DNA of 64,000 nucleotides from Tritrichomonas musculus (lineage: Eukaryota > Parabasalia > Tritrichomonadida > Tritrichomonadidae). The DNA lies in the NCBI GenBank assembly GCA_039105265.1, contig JAPFFF010000001.1, positions 10,044,001 to 10,108,000 of the forward strand, in the 5' to 3' direction. The position numbers and the translations under genes are program-made. Position 1 is the first letter of the stretch. The number at the start of each line of letters is the position of its first letter. Under the pieces are notes generated by a model. That model did no database searches. It had not been told where the DNA came from and worked only from the letters and a program-made list of their open reading frames with translations. This document shows, piece after piece, positions 19,701 through 29,092 of the stretch.

Positions 19701-22700
19701 GATAATCAAGGTCGATTTGAGAAGTTTTTTTACGTTCCAACTTGGTATGAATGCTTCACAATGATGCGTGAAGCTCCTCATGCAAGACAAGGAATGGTTT
19801 TGAGGAGTGTTTTGAAGTTTTTAGTTTCTAGATTTAGAATTTTAAATCATGCACGTTTTGAATGTAGTTTGTCTGAACGAATTGAGCTTGTTTTTGAGAA
19901 TTTATATTATCAACATTTTAAGTTGGAAACGCCGGTTTTTCAGAAATTATTCAATGATCTTTCGGTCCTTCCTAATTCAAAGGAAGTTGATATAGCAACT
20001 AAATTCATCCTCGAAAACGAGAAATATCTTTTCCATCGTCTAGAATTCTCCTTTTTAACTTCGCTTGAGAACTTCTTCGTTTCTGTTAAGTCGACCAATG
20101 AAAAGAACAAAATCGTTGATATGAATTTTGGCAAAAAAATACAATTTTTGTGGTTGAAAATGCACAATAAACTTGAGAAAGATAAATATTTGATTATCGC
20201 TTCTCGTTATTCACCACTTTGGCAAGAACATTTTCTTTACAATTGTATTGAATCTGATCGTGCTGAACTTGCAACAAGATTGAATGCCGGAGATGCTTTC
20301 ATTGACGATTCTTTATCTTCGAATTATAATAAAGAGACGTTAAATAATCCTATCAAAAAGTTGCCATTGGCAATTGACTTCCTTTGTTTGGCTATATCTC
20401 AAATTCACATCAAGTTCGCGTACTTCCTCCTTCGAAATGGAATCGATGAGAATAAAATCGACTTGAAATCGACAATTTCATTGATAAATCAAAAAGTTTA
20501 CAATGAAAATTGTGAATCATGGAATAGCGTCATATTGAAACAGGCAAATCTTCACTTGGTGCCAAAAGATGAGAGTCCGTCTCGCGTCACTGACACAATT
20601 CCTGAGCCAAAGTTGGAACAGGTCATTTTCGACGTCATTAGAAATGAAGTGGACTTGCTGATCCTTGCTTCTCAAAATCACCAGGTTGAAAAAACAATTG
20701 AAACTTTCACTAAAGATGTTAGAAGACTGAGAGGACTGCCTGAGGAAGATCCAATCATCAACGAATCTGAAAACCAGGCAAGCTTGCAATCAGGAAGCCC
20801 AAATCTTCAATTAAGTCATAATTCAAGCTCAAAAGTTCGTCTAAATAAGAATCAAAACTCTTCAATTCAGTTAAGTCAGACTCCAAGTTCATCAAAGAGA
20901 ACTAACTTAAACACAAATTCTTCCCTTCAGCTAAACCAAAAAGCAACTACACCAAACAGAAACAACAATCAAGGACAAAATGCATCTTCTTCTCTCCAGT
21001 TGAAACAAAATGCAAAGTCTTCTGTTCAATTTAATCTGAATGCAGCAAATCAAAGCCAAAACACAAGCACGCCAAACAGAAACAACCAAAGTCAAAATAC
21101 AAGATCATCTGTTCATTTTAATCTGAATTCATGTTCATCAAATCAAAGCCAAAACACAAGCACGACAAACAGAACCAATCAAAATGCAGGCTCTTCTATT
21201 AGATTGAACCAGAATGCAAGTTCACCAATTCAATCAAACCAGAGCCAAAGTTCATCACTGCAATTGAGTCAGAATGCAAGCTCGACTATTCAAATGAATC
21301 AGAATGCAAGTAGTTCTATTGAATTGAGCCAGAATGCAAGCTCGACTATTCAAATGAATCAGAATGCAAGCAATTCTATTGAATTGAGTCAGAATGCAAG
21401 CTCGACTATTCAATCGAGTCAGAATGCAAGTAGTTCTATTGAATTGAACCAGAATGAAAATTCCAGTCAAGTTTCTTCTTCATTGAATGACACCGAAGTT
21501 AATGCGACTGAAGATGAAGAAAACGAAGATGATGACTCTTCATTTTACACGAAAAGTCCGGCCGAATATGACCAGCAGTTCCAGCGTGAAAGCGAGCACG
21601 CCCACAGTCGCATCAACGAGCTTTTTCAGGCCAAGCTTCAAGAGTGCTCAGTGACGACTGATGACAAGATGATTCAGATCAATCTCAACACTCTGACGGA
21701 CTCGCTTTACAAACTCTCGAGTGCGATGAAGGCATTTGAAATAGAGTCACTTTTGAAGGAGAACGATACATGGACCAAATATCTATCCAATGTAACCGTT
21801 CCCATTGAATATAACAAAGAAGAAATGGAGTCAGTTTCCATTCTTGCCTCCTTGACAACTAAACGACTACAAAGGCAGGCTGATTCAGAGATTGCCTATC
21901 GTTTTGGCCCCAAATTCATCACTGTGAATCAACTGAGGCAGAACATTCGACTCCAAGAACTCGATGAAGTTAAAGTTGAACACAAAATGAAGTCTAAGTT
22001 CATTGATTACTACGACTCATTAGTGAGCGATTTAAAGAAGTCGATCGACGAAACCAAGAAGAAAGGAGAAACCATCAAAATGAAGGTTTATGACGATGTA
22101 ATGAAAAGAGTTCGAAAAGCACGAAGTGTTTCCGTTCAAATGCGAACAGTTGGCATTTTACACGACAATACTAACAATTCTTTTTCGTCACCTTCTGAAT
22201 CAGAGCCACCATCAACGTTTACTTCACAAGCTCTCTTCTCCATTTCGCCGCCAGAATCGACAGAAGCCAAGAAAAGTGACTCAATTTTGAGTGAGCCAAT
22301 TTTCAAAGAAAATTTAGACCAGAACTTTTTGAATGAAATTGATGAAAAGAATCAAAAATTGAGGAAAGAAATCATCTTGTTGCGTTGCTTGAGAGTTCTT
22401 TCTGAAGTCGGCGTGAAGCGTTACTATAAAAAAGTTATTATTGAAAACATTGAACAACGAAAATTGAGTAACACTCAACTTTGGAATGAAAAGTTCAAGA
22501 GCGAAGTTCATAATAATTCACTCGATTCACAATTATTTGAAGCACATCGAATGCTGAGTGATTCGAAACTTGAGATAATCAAACTTAATCAACAGCTTGA
22601 AAATGAAAAAATGTCGAATATTCAACTCGTTCATTGGAAAGCAAAAAACATTAAAAATTTCGAGGCAATGAAGAAGCGACTCGATGAATTTGACGAGACA

Positions 22701-23183
22701 ATTGAAGATGTGAACATCGACAATCTCGTTAAAAAATTAGCTGAAGCACAAAATGAACTTGACGAATTACGCGAAAATAACGAAGCCGTCGACTTTGAAA
22801 TCGAAGAAGATGTGAGAAAACCACTGAAAATCATCGAAGAAATCAAAAATAAAGTCAAGGAATCAAAAATGCAGAAAAGAAAGATGGACCGTTTACAAAT
22901 GGAAAACGAAATGATTCATCAAGAAGAAGTTACTAATAAAGAATTGTTCGTCCAAGAATTGAGTGACGCTAATATTCAGCTTAGATTGGCGAACGACCAA
23001 TTAACCTCTCAAATTCAGGAGCTCGAAAATCAGAAGAAAACGAAATCAGAAAGAGCAAAGTTTTTGATGGAGGAAACACTGAAGGCAAGAGCTATTCCAA
23101 TGAAAATGCAGATGAGATCTTCAACTAGAATTGTTAAACCTGCTGTGAAAAAAGTTGTTACTCGATCTCTATCAAGAATTTAA
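16782..23183 (+). CDS. Giant coiled-coil protein with Asn/Ser/Gln repeat spacer
   Basis: The frame is open from 16710, but the first 24 residues come from AT-rich leader; the ATG at 16782 (MNITEAGLELLLKKLND) gives a clean start and 2133 residues. Residues about 1-1330 are a large helical region without recognised motifs (for example PLYKIDSWYQLRYIHAKYLA near 375). Residues about 1340-1560 are low complexity, with imperfect 12-14-residue units of the type NQNASSSIELSQ, followed by an acidic stretch. Residues about 1600-2100 are Glu/Lys/Leu-rich coiled coil, and a basic C-terminus (RSSTRIVKPAVKKVVTRSLS) ends it. No membrane segment. The layout resembles large axonemal or basal-body proteins, but no family was identified. 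Confidence 0.75.
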   Translation: MNITEAGLELLLKKLNDQITSTVESLKDSEISIMTNKIPNFHTMIEFRQVRDQFLSKFNNPCPIPEESSYSIDLLRHASDDYELPEDTNSSLERFFQSEQERVSRLRNTVLSRCTQPEFFSITQMEFALYDKYVTKYLYGCQEGILRLKSKEYASFTINDLMLELYATFFHKRRKAFLRSLLIHVRRFSLTSQQSIFTRMFDSITQSYKEDMSKTPVPFLPDKVEPINNELQRLSNRLNVDFDLEINDGQQFLYNCRKKFYDLFKALDFYDLPRKKYDFSHYPHQTNIGQLTNHTLISINPHDTKLKDVFNSLLGLSMDELNQKIKKRVSAYNLWVGNEYRSVHFHGEKERKPIPLYKIDSWYQLRYIHAKYLAVAVLSHMNYFQYLCAQLLASKPSVMRSTQFRSRQSKFKEIIEIFDTNGPFIFEDALTFYQALVNSLIGVGSYYISKFEETAADRKGSDSVIVDYESIVERLLQNELDFLNAKRMLVQPLIECLEHKLDDHLTSQIFDIIIERPNFNLPVYNSFEVPYKMAIKLMQKKANVIRTLVNLQILHERLFSSQFSDPIPIFDRPSQISIDTKYRSFYESIEISPFEVYESLSDISKFIDFVPKLAQELGESIDLKTSKYGEYLKISIWEEIEKINKNVFENGFFPFDRSSTTFHFQLSDIVKSLFISPYVNTVDAIKKLISKMKESRKLRFMLSTRRFMHLAWKLQTLIIETDLLQHAYYTQCDQLGITEKGIRMTPFKDSATKEIIDLHSETFDINVLEVALTEFELISLKFDQSSSIKDIIFAADFSGLKRMIRFQKLQNTIFEIAIRFNRHLIDNNFLVSYFELGADSGMFLTGVDPSDFYGDEENERRYIKSIIADKIFFQPLNIFRDNQLVQKDKDIYCLSIKTLKLMSRTILSAHVKQKSMTQQEMFDLYITEMVDKFAVFGLKVEIAEVCNLERRIILTNTFVDTYILGPDKSTHLIDNQGRFEKFFYVPTWYECFTMMREAPHARQGMVLRSVLKFLVSRFRILNHARFECSLSERIELVFENLYYQHFKLETPVFQKLFNDLSVLPNSKEVDIATKFILENEKYLFHRLEFSFLTSLENFFVSVKSTNEKNKIVDMNFGKKIQFLWLKMHNKLEKDKYLIIASRYSPLWQEHFLYNCIESDRAELATRLNAGDAFIDDSLSSNYNKETLNNPIKKLPLAIDFLCLAISQIHIKFAYFLLRNGIDENKIDLKSTISLINQKVYNENCESWNSVILKQANLHLVPKDESPSRVTDTIPEPKLEQVIFDVIRNEVDLLILASQNHQVEKTIETFTKDVRRLRGLPEEDPIINESENQASLQSGSPNLQLSHNSSSKVRLNKNQNSSIQLSQTPSSSKRTNLNTNSSLQLNQKATTPNRNNNQGQNASSSLQLKQNAKSSVQFNLNAANQSQNTSTPNRNNQSQNTRSSVHFNLNSCSSNQSQNTSTTNRTNQNAGSSIRLNQNASSPIQSNQSQSSSLQLSQNASSTIQMNQNASSSIELSQNASSTIQMNQNASNSIELSQNASSTIQSSQNASSSIELNQNENSSQVSSSLNDTEVNATEDEENEDDDSSFYTKSPAEYDQQFQRESEHAHSRINELFQAKLQECSVTTDDKMIQINLNTLTDSLYKLSSAMKAFEIESLLKENDTWTKYLSNVTVPIEYNKEEMESVSILASLTTKRLQRQADSEIAYRFGPKFITVNQLRQNIRLQELDEVKVEHKMKSKFIDYYDSLVSDLKKSIDETKKKGETIKMKVYDDVMKRVRKARSVSVQMRTVGILHDNTNNSFSSPSESEPPSTFTSQALFSISPPESTEAKKSDSILSEPIFKENLDQNFLNEIDEKNQKLRKEIILLRCLRVLSEVGVKRYYKKVIIENIEQRKLSNTQLWNEKFKSEVHNNSLDSQLFEAHRMLSDSKLEIIKLNQQLENEKMSNIQLVHWKAKNIKNFEAMKKRLDEFDETIEDVNIDNLVKKLAEAQNELDELRENNEAVDFEIEEDVRKPLKIIEEIKNKVKESKMQKRKMDRLQMENEMIHQEEVTNKELFVQELSDANIQLRLANDQLTSQIQELENQKKTKSERAKFLMEETLKARAIPMKMQMRSSTRIVKPAVKKVVTRSLSRI
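20810..21470 (+). repeat. Degenerate repeats encoding Asn/Ser/Gln-rich spacer
   Basis: Units of about 36-42 bp of the form CAGAATGCAAGCTCGACTAT recur inside the giant coiled-coil gene; the clearest copies are at about 21265-21450. They encode NASSTIQ/NASSSIE words. In-frame length change by slippage is likely. Confidence 0.7.
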
Positions 23184-23478
23184 TTTTGTTTATTTTTATT
23201 TTTTATTTATTTGTTTGTTATTTATGTTTATATTAAAAATCTTTATTTTTTTTGAATTTGCTCAACTTTTTATTTTTAATTTTAAATATCATCAGAATAT
23301 GGTTAATCAATATTTTTGAATTCAAAGATAAAAAAGCAACTCAATGACTTTTTAAAGTGAAAATATATTTAATGAAAGTAGAGAATTCTCTTTTTCAAAA
23401 GTTAATCATGATAAAAAAAAGTCATTTAAACTCAAAAACGGTTAAGGTGAATTTAGGTTCTTTTTTTTTTGCGTTCTT

Positions 23479-26400
23479 TTGTTAGCAATTTCCCAAGAAT
23501 TTTTTAGAAATTTGAGAGATAAAACGATTAAAACACAAAATTATTACTTAGATAAAGTCGTTCAAAATTTTTCTTTCGAGATTTTCACTAAAGACAAAAA
23601 TGATATATCACATCTACTACAAAAAACAGAGAATACCAAATTTATTATTATTGATAAATATATAGAAAAAGATTGCAAATATGAATTTGGTGAAGATTTT
23701 TATATCGTATGCTTTGATTATTCTCTAATCATGATTCAATCAACAATCATATCTTTATTTCTCCAGTTTTTATCTCAAAATGAAAATATAACAATATATT
23801 GTTATTCCAATCAAATAAAGGACGATATTGAAATTTTATTCCAAAATATTAAATTAAATTTTTCAGAAGATAACGATTTTTTCAACCAAACACCGAAATT
23901 CATAAAGAAAATCTCATTTAAACATTATCCTCAATCAGATAAAATTAAAAATTTCTGCACAATTATCGAAAAAAGTCTTTTTGGCTTCTTATTAATGAAA
24001 AGTTATTTTAATTCAAAAATTGATCGTTCAATTCAATATGACCAACTTTTTCAGATCAATTCAAATCCAATTAAAATTGAGCAAAATGAATACATCAAAT
24101 TACAAGGTTTGGGTATCGGATCAGCCTCGAGCGTTTTCTTGATATATCACGTTTTAGCAGAAAAATTATTTTCATTGAAAATTTTTTACAACAACGTTGA
24201 AAAGCACAAATTATACACAAGAGAACTTGACAATTATAACAAAATTAGTCATCCATTCTTTCCTCGATTTATCGGCACATCGCAACTATCGTCTTTGAAA
24301 TGCTTGGTCATCGAATACATTGAAGGACGAACGTTAAAAGATTTCATAAAAAATAATGAAATTTCACTTTTTGAAAGATTCAAAATTTTGTTAGAAATTT
24401 TGAAAATATTGAAACACATTCACGACAACGGTTATATTTATAGAGACCTAAAATCGAACAATATAATCATCAATAGAAACAACCAAGTTTTCATCATTGA
24501 TTTTGATAGAATGATCAACGAATCATCAACAAATAACGATTTCACGCGAAATCTAATGAATACTCCTCCTGAAATTGAACGTAATAAAAAATACACGTAT
24601 CAATCTGATATTTATTCACTTGGCAAAAAAATATTTCCAATTTTGTTTCTAGAAAATTATTTGAATAATAAAATAGAAGAATTGATGAATAAATGCTCTG
24701 ATTCAAATCCAGAAAATCGTCCAAAACTTATCGAATTAATCGACAATGTTTACATCAACATTGGCAACCTTTATTATTACGGACAGACTGTCGAACAAGA
24801 TTATACTAAAGCTAAGCATTATTATGAACTAGCATCAATTATTGATGATTCAACTGTTCTTTACAACCTTGGAAATATTTATTATTACGGCTACGGAGTC
24901 AAGCAAGACTACTTGAAAGCGAAAGAATATTTTGAACATTCATCGAAATTGAATAATTCAAGTGCTCTTATTTATCTAGGCCTTCTTTATGCAAGCGGCC
25001 ATGGAGTTAAGCGCGATTATTTGAAGGCAAAAGAATATTATGAATTGTCATCAAAGCAAAATAATTCTTATGCACTTAATTATCTAGGTGTTCTTTATGA
25101 AAATGGTTACGGTGTTAAACAAGATTATTTAAAAGCCAAAGAATTTTACGAATTATCGTCAAAATTAAATGATTCTGATGCTTTTAATAATCTGGGCGAT
25201 CTTTATTATTATGGACTTGGAGTTTCACAAGATTATTTAAAAGCTAAAGAATACTATGAGTTATCTTCTAAACAGTGTGATTCTGATGCTTTAAATAGCT
25301 TAGGAAATCTTTATAAGAACGGACATGGTGTTAAAAGAGATTATTTGAAAGCCAAAGAATATTATGAGCAATCATCTAAACTAAATAATTCTGATGCTTT
25401 TAATAACTTAGGCGATCTTTATTATCATGGATTTGGCGTTGATCAAGACTATTTAAAAGCAAAAGAGTTTTACGAATTATCATCTAAATTGAATGATTCT
25501 AATGCACTTAACAATTTAGGAAACTTATATAAAAACGGCTACGGTGTTGATCAAGACTACTTAAAAGCTAAAGAATATTATGAAATGTCATCTAAATTAA
25601 ATGATTCTAATGCACTTAACAATTTAGGTGACCTTTATTATTACGGCCATGGCGTTAAACGTGACTTTTTGAAAGCAAAACAATATTATGAAATGTCATC
25701 CAAATTGAATGATTCTAATGCACTTGTTTACTTAGGTAATATTTATTATTATGGCCACGGTGTTCAACAAGACTACCTGAAAGCGAAAGAATATTATGAA
25801 TTGTCATCCAAACTTAATAATTCAAGTGCGCTTAACAATCTAGGTAATCTTTATCATCACGGCCACAGCGTTCAACAAGACTACTTAAAAGCGAAAGAAT
25901 ATTATGAAATGGCATCTAAAAAGAATGATCCAGATGCTCTTTATAACTTAGGAGATCTTTATTATCATGGACATGGAGTTCAACAAGACTATTTAAAATC
26001 AAAAGAATACTTTGAATTATCTTCAAAATTGAACGATTCTTATGCACTCATTTACTTAGGAAATCTTTATTATTACGGCCACGGTGTTGAACAAGATTAT
26101 TCAAAAGCGAAAGAATATTATGAGTTGTCATCTAAATTAAACAATTCATCAGGACTTTGCAATTTAGGAAATTTGTATAAAAATGGACATGGTGTTAAAC
26201 AGAATTATTTGAAAGCAAAAAAATATTATGAACTGTCATCTAAACAAAATAATTCATCAGTACTTTACAATCTTGGTAATCTTTATTATTATGGATATGG
26301 AGTTGAGCAAGACTACTTGAAAGCTAAAGAATATTATGAGTTATCATCTAAATTAAATAACTCTTTTGCACTTAACAATTTAGGCCATCTTTACAAAAAC

Positions 26401-27900
26401 GGCCATGGTGTTAAGCAGGATTATTTAAAAGCGAAAGAATATTACGAATTATCAGCGAAATTGAATGATTCAAATGCATTTAATAATTTGGGCGATCTTT
26501 ATTATAATGGACAAGGTATTCAACAAAATTATTTAAAAGCTAAAGAATATTATGAATTATCAGCCAAGTTGAATAATTCAACTGGCCTTTATAATCTAGG
26601 AAATCTTTATGAAAACGGTTTTGGTGTTGAACAAGATTTTTTGAAAGCAAAAAAATATTACGAATTGTCATCATGTAAAAATTATCCAAATGCGCATTTC
26701 ACACTTGGCAAATTTTATTCAGATGGCGACATTTTTTACACTGACATTAATAAAAGTATTTATTATTATAAAAAATGTATTGATATTCATTATGGCCAAA
26801 TAAAAATGTACGATCTTGTCAATCATTGTTACATTTATACAGAGATTTACAACAAATATTTTTATCATTCAAATAACGATCTTGGATTGATTTATTTGAC
26901 TGTTTTTCAGGATGTTGATAATGCAACTAAATATATAAAAGAAGCTGCATTCGGCGAGTATCCTTTTGGCCAGAATAATTTCGGTTTGTTGAACGAATTG
27001 TATTTCAATGAAATAGGAAATGCTGATTATTTGTACAGACGTTCTTCAAAGCATCATTTCGCTCTTGCTGAATTCAATTTGGGCCATTTTAAAGAAAAAG
27101 ATAATAAATTGACCGAATCAATCGATTATTATATAAAAGCTTCTCAAGATGAAGATCAACCGTTGATTTTTCACAATTGGCAATTTTATGACAATAGATT
27201 GGAAATTTCAAAAAAATTCATCATTTGTTTTACAAACCTAAAACTTGCTGAATTTTACTTTTCAGAAGAAAATTTTGAAGAATCGAAGAAATATTTCATT
27301 AAAGCTTTTTCAAAATTAATTTCAAACCAGAATGATTATAAATTTGAATTGAAAATTGTTGACAAAAGAAAAACAAAAAAAATTTTTGAATATTTGAAAT
27401 TTTTTATTTTAAATTTTCCTCCTTTTAATTTAATTAATCAGCCAACTTTAAGTCAAGAAATCAAAGAGAAAATCAAATTTCATTTAAATACAGATGAAAA
27501 TGAACAAAATGAAATCAATTCTTTCGACCAAAAAGAAGAAATGTTAGCACAATTCAATTTATTAGATTTGTATGAAATAAAAAATTATAAAAATCAAAAA
27601 ATGAATAATGAACCATATGATCTATTATTATTTAACAAAGTACAAGATAAAGAAGAAATTGTTTTTAATGATATTGATAAACTTTTTGAATTCATTATTT
27701 CGAACAAAGATATAAGAAACAGATTCATTGATGAAATTAAAAATATATTGGAATTGATGAAGGAAATAATTTACAGTCCTCCTTATGCAATTTTATTTGG
27801 CAGAATAAATATCGAAAAAGAAAGGCCAAAAGAAAAGGAATATCCATACAGAAAAGATATCAATCATATATTTTATGAAGGTTTTGAACAGGATATTTGA
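23479..27900 (+). CDS. Protein kinase fused to about 19 Sel1 repeats; no clear ATG start
   Basis: 1473 codons from 23479, but that first codon is TTG; the first in-frame ATG is at 23731 and a stop lies upstream at 23443, so the real start is unclear. Residues 1-205: helical N-terminal domain. About 210-425: protein kinase, with a Gly-rich loop (GLGIGSASSVFL), Lys in FSLKIF (about 234), and YRDLKSNNIII in the catalytic loop, where His of HRD is Tyr but Asp (about 323) and Asn remain. DFG is DFD (about 341); the APE segment reads PPEI. About 427-1110: 18 near-perfect 36-residue Sel1 repeats (LNNLGDLYYYGHGVKQDYLK) plus a diverged 19th. More helical repeats follow, then a tail ending KDINHIFYEGFEQDI. 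Sel1 arrays are protein-binding scaffolds; the fusion is a large trichomonad family. Confidence 0.85.
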   Translation: MLAISQEFFRNLRDKTIKTQNYYLDKVVQNFSFEIFTKDKNDISHLLQKTENTKFIIIDKYIEKDCKYEFGEDFYIVCFDYSLIMIQSTIISLFLQFLSQNENITIYCYSNQIKDDIEILFQNIKLNFSEDNDFFNQTPKFIKKISFKHYPQSDKIKNFCTIIEKSLFGFLLMKSYFNSKIDRSIQYDQLFQINSNPIKIEQNEYIKLQGLGIGSASSVFLIYHVLAEKLFSLKIFYNNVEKHKLYTRELDNYNKISHPFFPRFIGTSQLSSLKCLVIEYIEGRTLKDFIKNNEISLFERFKILLEILKILKHIHDNGYIYRDLKSNNIIINRNNQVFIIDFDRMINESSTNNDFTRNLMNTPPEIERNKKYTYQSDIYSLGKKIFPILFLENYLNNKIEELMNKCSDSNPENRPKLIELIDNVYINIGNLYYYGQTVEQDYTKAKHYYELASIIDDSTVLYNLGNIYYYGYGVKQDYLKAKEYFEHSSKLNNSSALIYLGLLYASGHGVKRDYLKAKEYYELSSKQNNSYALNYLGVLYENGYGVKQDYLKAKEFYELSSKLNDSDAFNNLGDLYYYGLGVSQDYLKAKEYYELSSKQCDSDALNSLGNLYKNGHGVKRDYLKAKEYYEQSSKLNNSDAFNNLGDLYYHGFGVDQDYLKAKEFYELSSKLNDSNALNNLGNLYKNGYGVDQDYLKAKEYYEMSSKLNDSNALNNLGDLYYYGHGVKRDFLKAKQYYEMSSKLNDSNALVYLGNIYYYGHGVQQDYLKAKEYYELSSKLNNSSALNNLGNLYHHGHSVQQDYLKAKEYYEMASKKNDPDALYNLGDLYYHGHGVQQDYLKSKEYFELSSKLNDSYALIYLGNLYYYGHGVEQDYSKAKEYYELSSKLNNSSGLCNLGNLYKNGHGVKQNYLKAKKYYELSSKQNNSSVLYNLGNLYYYGYGVEQDYLKAKEYYELSSKLNNSFALNNLGHLYKNGHGVKQDYLKAKEYYELSAKLNDSNAFNNLGDLYYNGQGIQQNYLKAKEYYELSAKLNNSTGLYNLGNLYENGFGVEQDFLKAKKYYELSSCKNYPNAHFTLGKFYSDGDIFYTDINKSIYYYKKCIDIHYGQIKMYDLVNHCYIYTEIYNKYFYHSNNDLGLIYLTVFQDVDNATKYIKEAAFGEYPFGQNNFGLLNELYFNEIGNADYLYRRSSKHHFALAEFNLGHFKEKDNKLTESIDYYIKASQDEDQPLIFHNWQFYDNRLEISKKFIICFTNLKLAEFYFSEENFEESKKYFIKAFSKLISNQNDYKFELKIVDKRKTKKIFEYLKFFILNFPPFNLINQPTLSQEIKEKIKFHLNTDENEQNEINSFDQKEEMLAQFNLLDLYEIKNYKNQKMNNEPYDLLLFNKVQDKEEIVFNDIDKLFEFIISNKDIRNRFIDEIKNILELMKEIIYSPPYAILFGRINIEKERPKEKEYPYRKDINHIFYEGFEQDI
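24760..26740 (+). repeat. Tandem 108-bp Sel1-encoding repeats
   Basis: Eighteen consecutive 108-bp units with very similar DNA, not just similar protein. Recurrent words include AAAGCGAAAGAATATTATGA and GATTATTTAAAAGC. The even spacing and low divergence suggest recent unequal exchange or gene conversion within the array. Confidence 0.85.
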
Positions 27901-27969
27901 AATATTTTTTATTTCATTTTAATCATCTTCAAATTAAATGTTTTTTGAAGAGCATTAAACAGAACTTTT

Positions 27970-28704
27970 TCAAATATCAATACCAAATACTTCATAAAAT
28001 TCTTTGTTAATATCCTTGGGTTTTGGTTTTTGATTTAATTTTTGCAATTCACGAGATTTCTCAAATTCTTCTAAAGATATAATTTGAAACGTTATATAAA
28101 TCAAGTCTGTTTCACGAATTTGCTTATATATTTCTTTGCAAGTTTCTTTGCCTTTCTTTTGGATTATTTCACAAATTTGATACAATGATGAAACCAATTC
28201 ATTTGATTCAAATCCATTTTCTATCAGTTTATTTTCAATGATTTTATAATTTATGCTTTCGCATTTTTGATTTGCAGAAAGAGTTAAATAATGAATTGAT
28301 TTGTTAATATCACATGATACATATATATTTTCATAATAAATTTTACCTAGATAATATTGTGCATAGGAATTATTTTGGTTTGCAGAAAGTGTTAAATAAC
28401 GAATTAATTTGTTAATATCACATGATACATATTTATTTTCATAATAAATATACCCAAGACATAATTGTGCATAAGTATTATTTTGATTTGCTGAAAGTGT
28501 AAAAAAATAGATCGATTTGTTAATATCTTGAGATACTTTATTGCCAAAATAATAGACCAAACCTTTGGATAATAAAAAATGATCATTCTCATTTAAAATA
28601 TTTCGTTCTAATTCTTGTTTAGACATTAATGACATTATTTTCATTAATGATTCATCATATATAATCATCTTTTCCGTTTCTTCTGTTTTTGTTTCTTGAA
28701 TCAT
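27970..28704 (-). CDS. Small Sel1-repeat protein related to the neighbouring kinase-Sel1 gene
   Basis: 244 residues. Residues about 35-155 hold three Sel1 repeats (LCLGYIYYENKYVSCDINKL, YYLGKIYYENIYVSCDINKS). A helical region follows, and the last residues KDINKEFYEVFGIDI match the tail of the convergent kinase gene (KDINHIFYEGFEQDI). No kinase domain. The two genes meet tail-to-tail with about 70 bp between stops. It looks like a kinase-Sel1 family member reduced to the repeat-plus-tail part, either a natural short form or a truncated copy. The tail is probably a conserved functional element of the family. Confidence 0.75.
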   Translation of the reverse strand: MIQETKTEETEKMIIYDESLMKIMSLMSKQELERNILNENDHFLLSKGLVYYFGNKVSQDINKSIYFFTLSANQNNTYAQLCLGYIYYENKYVSCDINKLIRYLTLSANQNNSYAQYYLGKIYYENIYVSCDINKSIHYLTLSANQKCESINYKIIENKLIENGFESNELVSSLYQICEIIQKKGKETCKEIYKQIRETDLIYITFQIISLEEFEKSRELQKLNQKPKPKDINKEFYEVFGIDI

Positions 28705-28767
28705 TGAAACTTCAAAAATAAAATTTAATATTTCTCTTATATTATATAAAGAATATTATAAATATCA

Positions 28768-28811
<44 letters not shown>

Positions 28812-29092
28812 AAATTGAATTTTCTGAGATTATTCTTTTTTTCAAACATATAATGTTGATTTTTCTTGTGTCATGGGAGTTTTGTTCATTTAAAAAATTC
28901 ATTTAAATTAACACAAATGAGAGAGAAAAAATATTATATAAAATTGCATTAAACAAATATTTTTTTAATAACAATCAGAAGTTCACTCAAAGAAGAAGAA
29001 GACAGAAACAATTGAATGAACTTCTGAGAATCATTTTAGTTTATAAATGCATAAAGAAAAATAAAATCAAATAATTCGACAATTTTTTGTTT
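28705..29092. other. Intergenic with a 39-T tract
   Basis: 388 bp between two minus-strand genes. An unbroken T run spans 28770-28808, directly followed by ATGAAATTGAATT. No gene seen. On the minus strand this is a 39-A run, so a retrocopy tail cannot be excluded, but no coding remnant is recognisable beside it. Confidence 0.5.

Noticed and set aside
24760..26740. CRISPR-like regular repeats
   Set aside because: The 108-bp period is coding Sel1 repeats with continuous frame; no spacers.
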